From Chloroflexaceae bacterium UBA1466 (GTDB lineage: Bacteria > Chloroflexota > Chloroflexia > Chloroflexales > Chloroflexaceae): 6,590 nt of DNA. The translations under genes and the position numbers were made by a program. This document shows, in pieces, positions 5,968 to 6,590 of the stretch; position 1 is the stretch's first letter; each line of letters opens with the position of its first letter. Location of the stretch: the NCBI GenBank assembly GCA_002325605.1, contig DCSM01000037.1:1-6590 (forward strand), written 5' to 3'. The notes beneath the pieces are model-generated. The model had not been told where the DNA came from and ran no database searches. It saw nothing but the letters and a program-made list of their open reading frames with translations.

Positions 5968-6590
5968 ATGAGTCTCACTGCTACAACAAACTACGAAGTG
6001 ATTGTCGTGGGGGCGGGGCACGCGGGCTGCGAAGCCGCTCACGCTGCCGCTCGCCTGGGCTGCACAACTTTGCTGCTCACGATGGATTTGGACAAATTGG
6101 CCCAAATGTCCTGTAATCCCAGTATTGGCGGGCCCGCCAAAAGCCATTTGGTGCGCGAAATAGACGCGCTCGGTGGCTTAATGGGGCGAATTACGGATGC
6201 CAGTTTTATTCAGATTCGCCTGCTGAATGAGAGCAAAGGCCCCGCCGTGCAAGCGTTGCGGGCCCAAGCCGATAAACGCCTCTATGCCCGCTTGCTGAAA
6301 GAAACTCTCGAAGCTACGCCCAACCTTGATTTGCGCCAGGCCACTGTCGAGCGAATTGTTCCTTTTCAGATCGCCAATCAGCCGCCGCCGCTTCCTGCTG
6401 ACGCGCATCCTAAGACTCGTTTCGCTGTTATCACTCAGACTGGCTGGACTTATTATGCTCAAACGCTCGTGCTGACGACGGGAACTTTTCTACGCGGTAA
6501 GATCATTATTGGTGAAGCAGCTTGGGGCGCAGGGCGCAGTGGCGAATTCCCTGCCTTGGCGCTGGCTAAAGATTTGGCAGACTTGGGATT
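5968..6590 (+). CDS. mnmG: tRNA uridine-5-carboxymethylaminomethyl modification enzyme MnmG (N-terminal part, cut by right edge)
   Basis: MnmG (GidA) is an FAD-dependent enzyme that works with the GTPase MnmE to install the cmnm5 group on U34 of certain tRNAs in the cytoplasm. The window holds 207 codons of a protein usually about 620-650 long. Residues about 9-23 form the FAD-binding dinucleotide motif (VIVVGAGHAGCEAA, glycines 15, 17 and 20). The family signature follows at about 47-70: MSCNPSIGGPAKSHLVREID then ALGG, including the conserved Cys49. LLNESKGPAVQALRAQADK (85-103) and LTTGTFLRGKIIIGE (169-183) are also typical. GAGGG lies 6 nt before the ATG. One oddity is a Pro-rich stretch at about 132-150 (QPPPLPADAHPK), where the family normally has a short turn between two strands. 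The MnmE partner gene is not in the window. The gene is divergent from the receiver/RodZ-like gene and has its own strong promoter. Confidence 0.95.
   Translation, partial: MSLTATTNYEVIVVGAGHAGCEAAHAAARLGCTTLLLTMDLDKLAQMSCNPSIGGPAKSHLVREIDALGGLMGRITDASFIQIRLLNESKGPAVQALRAQADKRLYARLLKETLEATPNLDLRQATVERIVPFQIANQPPPLPADAHPKTRFAVITQTGWTYYAQTLVLTTGTFLRGKIIIGEAAWGAGRSGEFPALALAKDLADLG

Noticed and set aside
6178..6462. Minus-strand 94-residue open frame inside mnmG
   Set aside because: It is fully antisense to conserved MnmG coding sequence.

Overview
The window looks like ordinary chromosomal DNA from a bacterium, most likely a Chloroflexota member. That placement is inferred from style: lipoprotein and membrane-protein linkers rich in Thr/Pro/Ser, a lipoprotein combining an NHL propeller with a galactose-binding-like domain, and a TrpB2-type enzyme. 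No rRNA, tRNA, CRISPR array or insertion sequence was seen, and coding density is high.

Layout, left to right. (1) Positions 1-853, minus strand: the first 284 codons of a TrpB2-type tryptophan synthase beta chain, cut by the left edge. (2) An 88-bp divergent gap, then 942-1868, plus strand: a seven-helix ABC-2-like permease with no ATPase gene in view. (3) Only 3 bp further on, converging on it, 1872-3905, minus strand: a 677-residue lipoprotein with an N-terminal PsbP-like domain, a probable six-bladed NHL propeller and a C-terminal galactose-binding-like domain. (4) 87 bp upstream of that and in the same direction, 3993-5858 (or to 5885), minus strand: a composite protein with a receiver domain, a long acidic Pro/Glu-rich linker, a RodZ-type helix-turn-helix, one membrane helix and a short Thr/Pro-rich outer tail. 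(5) A short divergent promoter region, then 5968 to the right edge, plus strand: the N-terminal third of MnmG (GidA), the tRNA wobble-uridine modification enzyme.

The most interesting item is the composite protein (4). It joins a two-component receiver to the cytoplasmic module of the cell-shape protein RodZ, and the usual phosphoacceptor Asp is a Glu in the genomic sequence. It may be expressed with the downstream lipoprotein (3), giving a possible inner-membrane plus extracytoplasmic pair; this is inference from gene order only. The gene also carries a recent in-frame 78-bp tandem duplication, and its true start is probably a TTG with a strong ribosome binding site rather than the upstream ATG.

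The promoter region between this gene and mnmG holds two good sigma-70-type promoters on opposite strands with overlapping -10 boxes. The two genes therefore probably compete for RNA polymerase.
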